This document shows, in pieces, positions 23,325 through 36,300 of a stretch of 64,000 bases of DNA. The translations under genes were made by a program, and so were the position numbers. The DNA is from Linnemannia hyalina (lineage: Eukaryota; Mortierellomycota; Mortierellomycetes; Mortierellales; Mortierellaceae), in contig JAHRHY010000004.1 in assembly GCA_019671135.1 (NCBI GenBank), positions 1,302,001-1,366,000 of the forward strand, given 5' to 3'. The notes beneath the pieces were generated by a model. That model searched no databases, was not told where the DNA came from, and saw only the letters and a list, made by a program, of their open reading frames with translations. Within the stretch, counting starts at the first letter, position 1. Every line of letters starts with the position of its first letter.

Positions 23325-25722
23325 TTCCACAACGTTGAACTTCGCCGAATATGCCCTACAGGGTCCCCACAAGCACCAAACTTTTCGCTCGATTTACCTC
23401 TGCTATTTGAACCACATTCACAACTGCCGGGAACAGAATGACGCGTAAGCTTTGAGACTGCAAACCACTGACGAATTCATGACCACCTGCGAGCGAAAGT
23501 ATAACTTTTCACTTTCGAAGAAAGTTCCAGACGCTGTGCGGGCAGGAGCAGCAGACTTACTGACCAGTGAGGTCGACCTCCAGGTGGAAGGTTAGCTATA
23601 TGAGAAGCATGAAGTATATTTGGTTGACCATCGAGTACTCTGATTAACAACATGATCTTATTTGTCATTGCCAGCGGCGAAGGATATTCGGTCACAACAG
23701 GCCGTCGATTTCCACATGGGTGCCGCACGAGTCATCCTCAAATGCCCGTCACCCGATGCCAAGCGAAGTTTCTGCAGCCAACATATCGTGTCAAGCTACG
23801 TCTTCCTTAGACACTACACCACCCTCAAAAGCGCCAAACGATTATGCACAGGAATCAAGCCGACTAGAACGACACGTACATGGACTATCAAGGCCATTTT
23901 GTTAAGCACGAAATGGACATATTTATATTCATAATTTTTGTCTTCTGCTCTGCTAGCTGGCCAGAAGCATTCACGCGATTCAATAGGCGAATAGGATGAG
24001 GCGTCACGGAAAACTGCCCGTAATGCATGCCATATGTTGTGAAATGACATCGTACCATCGGATGGTCTGCCATTCTTTTCTCAATCTTATCACTCTATTT
24101 TTTTGTAACTTCCACTCCCAGGTCCACATGTCGAGTCTCAATTATCCTCAGACCTTCGGACACCACTACACTCCCTAACATCTTCCGAGCCCGCTATCCC
24201 AGTCCGGCCTTTTATATTGCCAGAAGAGGACGACGATGAAGAGGACCAGGATGAAGAGGACCAACTTACAATCGCAGCAAGCAGCCACCATGATGAGGAC
24301 TCTGATTACTTTTTCACTACCCCAACGGCGCGTCATCGTTGTGATCATCTTTTGCAGCAACTTCGCAATGGAAGACAACTTAATTGCAATGGTGACCGTC
24401 CACAATACACTTTCAATCTTACCCTTGAGGGGAGGGACTGGGGACCTAAAATGACCGAGATCGATAACGCAACAAGGAAGAAGACAGGGTTGACCTTCCA
24501 ATATCTGAACGAGATAGCGTAAGTATGACTGCAAATGGAAAGTACACACTTGTTATCATCCTGCGAGACTTTAACATCTTTCTCATTTATTGGGATTTTA
24601 TCGGGGGTATTCCACGTCGATGAGGAGCATGCATATCTCTCCCAGGACGAGATTGTGCAAATCCGTCGGGAGACTCTCCGGGTATTCTACACCAAAGCTC
24701 AACGAGAAGAGGACTTGAGGCGAGCGGAAGCTGCACGTAGCCACTGGGCAACATAGTATGAGAAGAGTTTGCCAATTCATTTTTGTTCTTTGTTTTGTGT
24801 ATGTCTGTATGTATTTCTCTGAGGCTAACATCTAGTCTTTTTCTCATAGCAATGGTCCTCAATCGAGACGGAGGCAAGTCTGGCTGTCGATGAAGGAGTT
24901 GAGAGCTCACTGGATACCACACCAGTCATTGATTTGATTATGGCTGCATACTGCAAGACCAAGAATATTCTTCCAGTCCTGTTCCTGGCTTTACATATAT
25001 TTCGGAAGTTCAACACGTGGTCGACACTGCGAAGCGAGGCAGATTGTGCAATGGCGATAGTTGGCCCAATTCTGGAGGAGGTTCACCAGATTCAGCATGA
25101 AGTCAAGTTTACGAGGTAAAATGATTGATTCCATTCTTTTAAATGGGGTTTTCTTCTCTTCTTTAATAATGGAAGTACTCTTATTTTAGTGCCAGCTTTA
25201 CGACTGGGAAACAACGCAAACAAGACTTAGGTCAGCGGGGATCATCCAGACAGCCAGACATTGTCGGATGCACACTAAGCAAGAAGGAGATCTGCTTTGG
25301 CGAGCTCAAGGGAGTCCATACAAAAAAGCAAGACGTTAACGTGGACATCTTGTGGCTGGCGATCTTTGCCAAAGATGCCCTGGACCACCTGCATTGCATC
25401 CTGGGCAAAAACCGTCCGTTGTTAACTTTCAGGACTAAGGGAAAGGCAGTGGTCTTTTCCCTGGCAGCCAAGCAGGGAACGCGGTTGTCCACACTCGTGT
25501 CTCGTCGGTCGAGCTTCCTTCAAACATGTGCGATCTGAGTCTCAACCGAGAGTTTTTTTTTCTCGCCTTTTCCAAGTCCAAAGTCTTCTTGGGACCACGA
25601 GGGAGTACCTCAAGAACGCGCGCAAAGACCCACTGCAGGATCACCATTCATTCCCCACTCTTGGCACCCTTGAGCGTGTCTTTGCAATGAGGTCCCCCTC
25701 TATGGTAGCTAAGAGACATTAG
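23325..25722 (+). pseudogene. Decayed multi-exon gene with PD-(D/E)XK nuclease-like motif
   Basis: A run of protein-like segments in several frames. One segment (YALQGPHKHQTFRSIYLCYL) is separated from the next (FMTTCERKYNFSLSKKVPDA) by an in-frame TAA at 23446-23448. An acidic and Ser-rich part follows with a plausible intron 23900-24120, then exons with IVQIRRETLRVFYTKAQREE and NILPVLFLALHIFRKF. The last good exon, from about 25190, has QPDIVG and FGELKG, matching PD...ExK (Asp codon 25257, Glu 25302, Lys 25308) of restriction-endonuclease-like folds. Junction phases do not match at two introns, and the 3' end needs frame changes near 25500. Such nuclease-like genes are often repeated in Mucoromycota and Mortierellomycota genomes. 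It could be a live gene with introns I mis-set. Confidence 0.5.
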
Positions 25723-26842
25723 TCGATTATAACTAGCGTTTTATTGACATTATCTATCAACTCCATCCAACTCCAAACTGGTTCTGGTTACTTTCGCGGG
25801 CTTTGTTTGTACTAAAGTCCCTTAATAACAAGGGTTGACGCCGGGCTGCCACTGGTGGTTCATGTGGTGATATGAATTGGTGGCGTCATTGAAATTGGTG
25901 GCAACATAGCGTAGCATTTACGTTTTCCAGGAAGATTGTAGTATTTGCGATTTTCCAGGAAGGGTTTCTGTCGTGTTTGTGCAAGTCCGAGTCGAGACCA
26001 GCAATAAAATAGAGAGCTTGCATTGTTGGTTGGTTTGATTGTTTGTCCTCTCAATTCCCTTCATATCTTTGCTGTTGTCTTCCAATTGCATTTTTCGGTG
26101 CCCCTTGTTTTTCCCACGTCCTATCATCTTTGTCTTTGTTTCTGTGTGTACCTTTGCTGTTACTCACAAACAAACAAAAAAAAAAGGCAGGCGTGATGAG
26201 TGAACACATGATACGAAGCAACATGAGAGTTCAAGCGGCACCTCACCCTTCCCGCAGCAACATAGAGAAAGCGCGTCGCCCTCTCCCTCTCTCCACCCCG
26301 CAGTCGGACAAAGTCCCGTCCGAGGATGTCGAGTGAACGTTGTTTCTTGACACATCCATCCATGTCATTGAAATACCTTCGGTAATGGCCCCAATTACCA
26401 CTGACATCATTGCTCCCAGGTCTGAATCGCACGGGGCATCCGAGAATGGGTTCCCCGAGGGGGAAGAAGGTTTCCCCAAAGCCTTCTAGACATGTCAGGT
26501 GACTGGATTCTGGCGATTACATCATTTTTGGATTTCTATCCTCTGTCTGCATGACCCACATTGGAGGTCTCATTTGGATTAGTGGTGAGCATTTGTTCCA
26601 AGAAGTGACGACGCGTATTGGGGGATTATTAGTGATGCAATGCGCACGAAAGAAACGTCTCTCCCTTTTTTTTTCTGTTTCTCACTCGCTATATAAAGGC
26701 CACCGACCAGCCTCTTTTTCTACTCTTCATCCTTACATTCAACAACAACTTCCCCCACCACCAAACTCACTCACACTACCAACCCGCAACAACAATAGCT
26801 CATAACCCCCACCCCCATCCTCAAATAACACACATATACATC
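25723..26842. other. Intergenic region upstream of the small TATA-driven gene
   Basis: Contains a repeated TTTTCCAGGAAG 12-mer at 25922 and 25953 and repeated ATTGGTGGC words near 25875-25900. Short open frames lack recognisable motifs. The last 150 bases are the promoter and 5' UTR of the next gene. Confidence 0.5.
26690..26699 (+). promoter_or_regulatory. TATA box
   Basis: TATATAAAGG about 150 bp before the ATG at 26843, with a C/A-rich leader (CAACAACAACTTCC...) between them. The spacing fits a strong core promoter with a start site near 26720-26730. Confidence 0.65.
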
Positions 26843-27347
26843 ATGGATTCTTCAATCGAGAACAAGGTTAACCGCGCTCCCGCCGCCAAGGTCGGAGGTA
26901 TGCGTGTCGCTGCCCCAGATCACCCCGTCCCCGTCGTCCGCAAGTAAGTCTTCCTCCTTCCTTTGTTATCCTTTGCTCATCCCACGCTTTGCTATCGTTG
27001 CCCTTCATGCTTCAATTGCTCTTTGCTCTCTCTCAGATAGACCATAACAACTAACCCTCCTTCTCTCTCTTCTGTCCTTCCAACCAAAAAGGGAATTCGA
27101 ACGCAAGCCCGCCAACACCGAGGAGAACAACGAGAACGAGAACGAGGACGAGCGCGAGCTCGAGAAGACCGATCAGTTCGAGTACGAGAAGCAGACCCGT
27201 CTGGCTGCTGCTGAGCGTCTTGCCAGGATGCAGGAGAACCAGCCCAAGAACGAGATCAACAACACTTTCCGCCAGAAGGAGAACATCCACGTCGGTCAGC
27301 CCATCCTCCATAACCACTCCAAGTCTGGTGCCGCTGCCCAGCACTAA
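26843..27347 (+). CDS. Small charged protein of unknown function
   Basis: Exons 26843-26943 and 27092-27347 give 118 residues; the junction AA|G GAA TTC is in frame although the acceptor context (AAAAAG) is weak. The protein is hydrophilic, with a Glu/Asn-rich stretch (NTEENNENENEDERELEKTD), a helical part (YEKQTRLAAAERLARMQ) and a C-terminus HVGQPILHNHSK. There is no signal peptide or membrane segment. Codon use is strongly biased to C-ending codons, and with the TATA box and poly(A) signal at 27601 this suggests high expression. I do not recognise the family; a stress- or dormancy-type hydrophilic protein is possible but unproven. Confidence 0.7.
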
Positions 27348-27466
27348 ACCAGTTGACTCCCCCCCACCCTCTTACACTTTCAACAACAGCCTTGGCTAAT
27401 CTGTGGGAGCGACGGACGAACCCCAGTTCTCACACGCACCAAAAAAAAAAGAAAGGAGACGGTTGC

Positions 27467-27497
27467 GAGAGAGAGAGAGAGAGAGGGGGGGGGGGGG
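27467..27497. repeat. (GA)9 followed by G13 tract
   Basis: Purine-only tract of GA dinucleotides running into a 13-base G homopolymer in the 3' UTR of the small gene. Confidence 0.9.
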
Positions 27498-27600
27498 ACA
27501 GACCCTCTCTCCTTTCCTTTTTCTCTTTTGCCGCATGAATTTGCGCGCACCGTCGGTTTAGTTTCTCCACACACCTCCTTGTACATAATTATCATTGCCG

Positions 27601-27606
27601 AATAAA
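27601..27606 (+). terminator. Poly(A) signal AATAAA
   Basis: AATAAA 254 bases after the stop of the 118-residue protein gene, followed by GTGACTTCATC and T-rich sequence. Confidence 0.55.
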
Positions 27607-27780
27607 AAGCGTGACTTCATCATGATTACTCAAAAAAGAACTCTTGTGCAATTAGGGAATGGGTTGTTTGAAAGCCACTCCGCCACTTTCTTTTTTTCTA
27701 TTCTTTAATCTTTGACTTGATCAGTTTTCAGCCTCCACACAACTCCCCCTCTTCTTCAAGCAACACACAAAGCAGGAACC

Positions 27781-30212
27781 ATGAGTGACATCTACCTCCT
27801 GGAGCCACACGCAAAGTACGCCAAGGGACAAAAAACGGAACATTCAGCAATGACATTAGTACCATAGTCATGCAATGACACATCAAAACTACAAGCACTA
27901 ACGACTTACCTTCATTACATCCAACCCCCCTCCCTCCCTCCAACCAGTGGCAAAGTCATCCTCCACACAACATACGGCGACATCTCTATAGAGCTCTGGC
28001 CCAAGGAAGCCCCCAAAGCCTGCAGGAACTTTGTCCAACTCTGTATGGAGGGATACTACAACGACACCATCTTCCATCGTATCGTCGCAAACTTCATTAT
28101 CCAGGGTGGAGACCCAGAGGGGACAGGCATGGGAGGGGAGTCTGTTTATGAAGGTGGCAAGCCGTTTGCGGACGAGTTTCATTCTCGTTTGCGGTTTGTC
28201 CGCCGTGGATTGGTGGCGATGGCGAATTCGGGCGTGCCGAATGATAATAGGAGCCAGTTTTTTATTACTTTGGATGCGACCATGGAGCTCCAGAACAAGC
28301 ACACCATCTTTGGCAAGGTAAAAAAAAACCCCCCCCCCCTTGGTCATATTTTTTGTTATTGGGATCTACGCGTTCAATAGACCTTTAATTGCTAAAGGAA
28401 TGACGAATGCCTACTTCCATGCAAGAGACTGACACTTATTCAACTGATATAGATCGCGGGAGATACAATCTTCAATGTGCTCAAGATTGGAAGCCTGGAA
28501 GTGGACGCGGACGAACGACCCCTGTACCCACCCAAGGTTACCAGCTGCACCATCGTAGTCAACCCCTTCGACGATATCATCCCCAGAATGTCTCGGCAGG
28601 AGCAGGAAGCATTGCGACTCAAGGAACTGGAAGCACAGAAGAAGCCCGAGAAGCAGAAAAAGCTGAAAAAGTATGTGTTTTTTGTTTTGTTTTTGTACAT
28701 TATCCCCGTGCAAAAACGAGGGTTGGTTTGTTAAGGCGGAGATTATTATATGTGAACATCACCACTGACAAAAAACTATTATTTTTGCTATTCGAGCATA
28801 GGAATGTGGCGCTGTTGTCGTTTGCGGATGATGAGCCAGATATGACCATGGACGAGGACAACAGCAACCAGGAGGACACCAAGCGGAAAAAGAAGATGCT
28901 CAGTAGTCACGACCTCCTGGAGGATGATCCCACACTCAGTCGGGATACCGACCACAAACTGGTTTCTGAGATTCGCGACGGCAACGGCGGCGGCTCTTCT
29001 TCGTCAAAGCGGAAGGCGTCAAACGAGGACAAGGGTAAGGAAGGACAGGGACAGGATCCCATGGATGCAGATGACGATACCAACGAGAGTCTGAACGCGT
29101 TTGAGCAGAGGATGCGGGATCAGGTTCGAGAGAAGCTAAAGAAGGCTAGGTTGGCAAAGGAGTCATCCACGTCGACCTCGGCGAATGTCGAGTCCAAGAC
29201 CGAATCTTCACCATCATCGACACCCAACACACCAGCAGCAGCAGCAGTAGTACCTGAGCCGCCAACACCAGCAGAACCAACTCTTTCAGCAGGAGATAAA
29301 GTTCGTCAAGAAATCCAAAAGCTGGAAGGCGACATCCGCAAGATGCACAGCCGAGGCTCAGACAGAGAAGCCGCTGAGGCAGCCAAGAAGAAGCCCAAGA
29401 TCTCCCTCTTGCAGTTGGAACGAGAGCAGTACAAGACCCGGGCTGAGAGCAAAGGAGGCGACAGCAGGAAGAAATCCAAGGCCGCCATGAATGCCGAGAA
29501 GGAACGGGAGTTGCTCGGCAAATTGTCGGCATTCGAGACCAAGGTCTTTGCCATGGCGCGTGAACCAGAACCCAATCCGGCACCCAAGAAGAACGACGCC
29601 CCTCCCTGCGAGATCCATGGTATCCCGTCTTGCGAGTCATGTCAGAATACCATCGCCACCAAATCCAAGAAGGCAAAACTGCTGGAAGCGGGTCACAGCG
29701 ACGACGAACCGGTGCCAGAGGACGATTCGGACGATGATATCGGGTGGATGCAACACAAGCTGGTATTTGAGAAGGATCTGAAGGGCAAAGATGTCTCGCT
29801 GGCTTCGAAACGGGACGACGCGAACGAGTATATTGTCATTGATCCACTCAACAAGGCCGCCTCCACTACTGCGGCATTGGCTGTTGAGAAGCAACGGAAT
29901 CTGGAAAAGTTTAAGCGCACACATCAACAACAGGATAGCGGAAGGGATCGGAAACCCTATAGTGGCAGTGGTGGGGGTGCTTCGTATGATCGCTCATCCA
30001 AGGATTCTTCGTCATCTTATCAAAGACGCGACGAGCAGGGCCGATCTGGGTACAGCCGAGATACTCGGGAAAGTCGCGATACCCGAGATAGCCGTGACAG
30101 CCGTGATGGTGACAGAGGTCATAGAGACAGCAGAGACAGCAAGGATAGTCGCAATCGGCGGGATCATCGCGATAGTAGAGATAGTAAGGACAGCCGGGAT
30201 CGTCGTTGGTGA
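27781..30212 (+). CDS. CWC27: Spliceosome-associated cyclophilin CWC27 (peptidyl-prolyl isomerase-like)
   Basis: Four exons (27781-27815, 27948-28317, 28453-28670, 28802-30212) give 677 residues. The start MSDIYLLEPHANGKV matches the CWC27 N-terminus. The cyclophilin domain (about 10-180) includes FHRIVANFIIQGGDPEGTG and NRSQFFITL; a Glu is expected where active cyclophilins have Trp, and here the segment reads MELQNKHTIFGK. RMSRQEQEALRLKELEAQKK follows. The disordered tail contains a DDIGWMQHKLVFEK motif conserved in CWC27, and ends in Arg-Asp-Ser repeats. CWC27 joins the activated (Bact) spliceosome with CWC22. The gene converges with DNA-PKcs, leaving 136 bp between stop codons. Confidence 0.94.
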
Positions 30213-30348
30213 ACAACACATTAACAGCAGCAACGCTCATTTTCATATCCCACTTTAACTTCGTGTCAATGTGAATTTAATCGGTGCCAACAAATGATGA
30301 ATGAACTACTTTGCAACCATTGTCACCCTCCCCTTCTTCCTCTCCCGT

Positions 30349-33300
30349 CTACACCCAAGGCATCCATCCAATCCAAGCGCGTCCAAGGATGTCAAGGTCC
30401 GTAGCCATATCGATCAAGCACTCAACCTGGGCCTGGACGCTGGTGCAGACCTTGCCCTGCCGCGCGCGCTCGTTGAAATGCTTGTCGCCCAATGTGGTCT
30501 TGACCAACGAGGACAAGAACCCCTTGTTCGCATGACCCAGATTCAACTCTGCTGCCGTCAGATGCGCAGGGTTGTAGCCCTCGAGTTTCTTGCGGGCGAT
30601 GCCCATCTTCTGCTGCAGGTACCATGCCGGCGGGGCTACACTCTCTTCGTCAATCTCAAACGATGCCATATCGCCACCTCGTTTCTCTATTAGAGTTTTA
30701 GCGGATAAGAATAAATGAGGAACATGTTAGTGCACGTTCAATTGAAGCAGTCACTGCACATCAAACATGTAACATTAAAACATCCATTGTTGTTCTTACT
30801 TTGTTCCTTGGCTTGGTTGATAGCGTGCTTCCTCCAGTCGAGCAGCGGCTCCTTGACAAAAATATCCATCGTGTTCAAAATCACGTCTCTCTTACTCTGC
30901 AGCGCCTTCATGATACACACCATCGGGTGCTCCAAAAGACCTTTGCTACCCAACGGATTCAAGAACGCCTCCAGTTGTCGCGTGAGACGGAAGGGCGCCA
31001 ATTCAGGCACAGGAAGCGCCTCTGTGGCTGAACCGAACGCGTGCCCAAAATCGATCGGGATCAGACAGCCTGTCGACAAGTTAACCAAAAAGTTCTCCAA
31101 ATGGCGATCTCCGATACCGAGGATGTATGAGCAAATGTTTACGGCCGCCAAACTCTTTGCAAACTCGGATCGCAGCATCAAAAAGGCCTCTGGTGACGCT
31201 GCAAGACGGACAATCGACTGGCGCAAGAGATCCTCACGGAAGTAGCTATGCAAGTTCTCCATATGCTTGACTACCTTGTCGCGTGTGCCATGTTTAAAGA
31301 GTTCGTGATATCCTAATGTCCAACATATATTAGCACTGGTTAGTCCCTAGAAGCAAGCACGAATCGAATAGTGTGATATATGATGCTGACCCAAGAGATC
31401 AAATCATAAACATACCGTTCATTTCTCCTTTGAACGAAGCGACAAAGCGAGAATGCTGCTCCTGTGCTCGTCTCCATCCGTCCTTGTTCGGCAACTCTCC
31501 TTCGACGCAGTGGCGCAATGGTTTGGTGTTATCAACCCACTCCAGAATACCGAGCGAACCTGACATGGGAATGACTTTGTATGTTCCAACGCTGATATTC
31601 TGCTGAGAGCACTGAGGGTCCTTCAGCATCAAGTCGTTCATCAGACTGAACAATTGCTGAACACGTTGATCCAGACGGAGATCTTCTCCTCCCTATTCGC
31701 GCGGAAACCGCAAATGCCAGTATTAGTAACAGCATTGATCGTTGCACGACATGGAATGTAAGTCGCAATGAAATAATGAGAAATGAATACCTTCACCAAG
31801 AAGAGGTGCTCCTTTTCGTCGCTTCCAAGAATTGACAGTCGCTTTGGTTTGCGAATAGAGCTCATCACAAGAAGGCGCTGGTCAAATCGCTGAATAGTAG
31901 CGACTTGAGTTGGCGGGCTGGCTCCTGTGTATTGACCTGGAATGTCAATAGACTCGTTAGGGTAGTCCAAAGCCTGGAATCCACTCAGCCTAATAGAGTT
32001 TTGGTTGTAGTAAAACGTGATAGTTAGTCGCTGTGCGACCACACGCGCGCATGGATGGACTAAATTATATATGCATTTGAACATACCAAGGCGAGTAGGA
32101 CTTCAACAGTTCAGCGTCGCTCTTTTTAGGAAGGTCACGGACATTTTGTATCTCGCCCCTGACAAGCTTGATGATGTTATTGTTGAAATCCTTGTTGCTC
32201 ATCGTGGTCAGTTTCTGACCAGTCTTGCCTGTGAATTATGAACAGAGTCGTAGAAGGACAAATGATTAGCTGGAAAAGCACTCACGGAAATGTCATCTTT
32301 CACGATAGCAATAAAAAAAAAGGCGGTAAAAGTACCACAGAGACTGTCCATCTTCGAGCCCATCCTGGAGGCAAAACCCTTGGCAATGACGCCGATTCGA
32401 GAGTCACTTGTATCCAGCATCAGGCGGCGTAGGTCTTGATAAAGCGTCATGATCTGGTCAGCATTCTTTGCCTTGTTAGGGAAGAGAACCTATACAGAAA
32501 AGGAAGGGGTGGAAGTTTGTTAATCAATCCTGGCCAACAGCACAAGTGAAGAAGGTCTTCGAGTCAGTGCAGGCGAGTCCAAGAACATACCAAGGTCTGC
32601 TCCAGCCAATCCTTCAGCAAATGCTCGGGGTTCGTAAGGCGCCTGAGCTCAAAGATGAAGTCCTCCTTCAAAGGTGAGGCAATTTCTTGCCTCAGTCTGA
32701 CGAACTCGGCCCTGCGCCTCTCTCCTGCAGAGTCCCTCTCAAACGTGTAGTTCTCGGCACTGATCGTCAACGGATAGTAGAGAGCATTGGGATACTGTTT
32801 GGCAATCTGTAGTTGTGAACGTAGGTATACAGTGTCAGAAGAATGAGCAGCCAAACACGCATCAAAAACGGCAATATTCGAGACCAACATCAACGAGCAT
32901 TACCTTTTTCAAGATGGGCATCACACAGATACCGGTGGGCTTATCAAGAATAGCAACCATCTGTGGGATCCAGCAAACAAATGTCCAGTAGCCGGGAAAC
33001 GATGACACCTAAATGTAATTTATATCAAGAACGACAGGCCATGTTAGCACGTTCACGACACCGAGCCACTTGGGCCAACAACTTAAAAACGCATCCAAGA
33101 GGATCACATACCAGGTCTGTGAATGACTTTTGGGTCGAGGGGTAGATCTCGATGACCTGAAGCAGTCGCGGGAAGAGCTCTGTTGCGCCCATTTCCTCGT
33201 CTCTCATTGACAGTAACGTATCCCGGATCAGAAGCTGTGCGTACACGGCCAAATCCCGATCAGTCTATCCATCCATGAAGAGTATTTGGCCACGGAGAGG

Positions 33301-36300
33301 GTTAGTCCATGCGTGCTTGTAGCTTTTAGGAGACAAATTACATAATAAAAAAGTTAGACTCACCATCGTCGTGTCGCCGTTCTCGTCTTGATTCTCGTGG
33401 TGTCGCAGGATCTTGTCGCAATAGTTGGCTGTAGTCAGGCGCAACTTTTTAGTCATCTAGGGCAAGGATAACCAAAATGGCATTCATCGTTCAGTTCTCG
33501 TCTTGAAACGTCTTGTAGTTTTGCAAAAGAAAAGTAATGGGCGCGTTACTTACATGCTCGCCAGCCTTGACGGAAGCAGCTACTTCAAGGCACTCAAAAC
33601 CGCGCTTCTGAAGTTCTTGCAACATATCGACGCCACCCCCATGCGAGCGAAGGAGCTGTTGAGCCCACTCACTCGCTCGCAAGTGGTTGTAGACACTTTT
33701 GTCATCCTGGTCTTCATCTTCTTTCTTGACCTTCTTCGACTCTGCGATGAGGTCGTACAAAATACCGTACGATCTGCTGCCCAGCAGCTTTAGTCCCACG
33801 GTTTGAACCGGGTCAAGATCCCTGGCTCTCCTCTATGTTATAAGTCAAAGTCAACGAATGAGAACCTAGTACATATCCCTATACAAATCAAGGTCAATAT
33901 AATAGCAACAAAGTGCGTTTCACTTACTGAGTACTCCTCGTATGAAGCCACGGTCTCAATCATGGTATCGACCTTGGCTGTGCGATCCAGTTCTACTGCA
34001 GCTTTGGAAAGACTGAGCTTCAACTGACTCTGATAAATGTCATACTTTGGAGCCGACAAGTGTTTCATGGCGTTGATACAGTTGCTGGCGACATAGAAGT
34101 TGCCTTGATCGCGGGAAGCAGCCGACATCTGCAAGAAATTGCGGATCTGATGGTTCGACACCATCGCTTCCTGCTTTCTCGAATACTACAATAGAGATAC
34201 AATCATCACGGTTAGTACTCGATGCAAGTGTATTAGTGGACGAACTCAACAACCATGTGCACAGCTCCACTTACTGGAAGAGCCTCTTCTAGTCGCTGGA
34301 CCATGAGTCTGCGGTCTTCAACAATGTTGTTCCAGGTGATCATGGTGTCAGTGGTTTTGCCTGGATAGCGACGCTCCCACCGCGTGAGCAAGGAACCCAA
34401 AGGATCTGTAGGCGCAGCCCGCAAGGCTTCGTCCATGCTGCCCAAAAACTCTTCCATCTCGACAATCTAGCGACAAAAACATAGGCCAACCATATGTAAG
34501 GTACCGTAATTATGAACGTTGAGAGTCATTCAGGTGTGCAAAACCTAAAATCGCCTGCATGACATACCTGCTGCAAATTGGCCAATTCATGCAACCGCGG
34601 CTTCTCTGAAAGAGGATGGAGATTCGACCATTTGGATAGGAACCTCTCATACGATTTGCGGACATAGTGAGACGCCTGCTTGAAGTCTTTCCTGATGATC
34701 GCGGCTATGGCCAGCTCTATTTCAGGAGACGATACAAAAAACGTTGCAGTCGGTTTCGTTAGGACAACGCGTATACAAGAATGACTCCACCGTACGTTCC
34801 TTATGTATAGAGATATTCTACCTGATTGATATTGCGTGACGAGAACATGGCGGTGGGCCGTATGACTCATGGCTTCGTCAATGAATGCGAATAGAGGGTT
34901 GGGAGAATCGGCAGTCCAGGGCTCGAGCATTTCTTCCTCACGCTTGCCATCAAAGAGCTTGATGTAACTGGTCAAGAAGTAGTGTAGGTATGGATCTTGG
35001 TAGTCGTCTGTCCAGATATCCTGTGGGTTCTGTTCCAGATCCGACATCATGTTGGCCTCCAAGTAGCCCCAATCGGCCAAGTACTCCAAACACTCCAGAC
35101 GCCCGTGTGCCCAAATGCTTTGTTCGACATCATCCACATGAATCTCGTTGGCGAAATGCTTGGTGATTCCGTCAAAGTAGATTTTGACAGCACCGTCATA
35201 GTCCCCAACGACCTCAGCAGCAATGGCTGCACTGGTGAACTCTGTTGTGGCAACCTTGCTCTCGTAGATACTTTTGAAGACATCTTTCTCATCGATCGAC
35301 TTGTAAACCGTTGCCAGATCAACCCAGTTCTTCCTCTTGAGGTCATGAAAGCCTGAGCCGCCAGTCTTTTGTCGTTTGTTGGGCCGTTCTCGTGGGTCTG
35401 AGTACTGAATCTGCTTCTCCAGCAGGATGATGCCCAAGTGTTGGTTTGAACTGCGGATGGATACCCTGGAGATCAGTTCAGACGAGATATCAGCCTCACC
35501 GTAGTCGTGACAAATGCGAAGGATACTGCCAATGAATGGGGTGTAAAGAACTGTCGATCGCTCCAACAACGTCTTGAATCCACCGATCAAACCATCCTTG
35601 AATGAGATCGCCTCCTCCTCCTTTAAAGTTCAAACGAAAAACGAAGATGTTAATTAATATGGGCAACGTTGACATACGAATAAAACACTCGGTTTAGTGC
35701 AATTACTTACAGTGTCGATCTGCGAATCAGCTTGGGTCATCAATCCCATCACCAGCTTGCTGAACAACATCCTGCAAATCTCGACATCCAACTCGGCCAG
35801 TCGCTGGAGAGGCTTGAGGATGTCTGCGTATGGGATTTGGATGTCTGGGAGGTCACCCGCTCTGTACTTGCGAATCATGCTCACACTCCTAGTTCGAGCT
35901 GTCTCCTTGTCAAGTGTTGCCTGTGCCAAGTTCTGGACCTTCACATCATGCGCGCGCTTGAATCGATTGGCTTGAATCATTGAATCCGTTTTGAAACCTC
36001 GGTATTGTAAGCGGCGGTATTTTTGGTTGGGTGCATCCGCGAAGCTAAAAAGTTATTAATCAAGGCAATGTTAGACACGTCGACGTGAGGGTTTCGGGAT
36101 GAGAAGATTGTCATAATGTTGTAAAGAAAACTTACAGTGAGGGCGCCATAATACCATCTTGAGCCAGAGGGTTTTTGAACAAGAGAGCAGAGCTGGAGTT
36201 TGATGTTCCTCCAAGCTGAGTTCTAATTCCTGGCGCGCCTCCGTCCATTGTCATACTGAACTCGAATGTAGACTGTGTCGCCCGAAGTTCATCGTCGCCG

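Larger units (their letters stand above)
27348..27780. other. 3' UTR of the small gene and CWC27 promoter
   Basis: Holds a (GA)n-G13 tract at 27467-27497 and the poly(A) signal at 27601. No gene seen. Confidence 0.55.
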
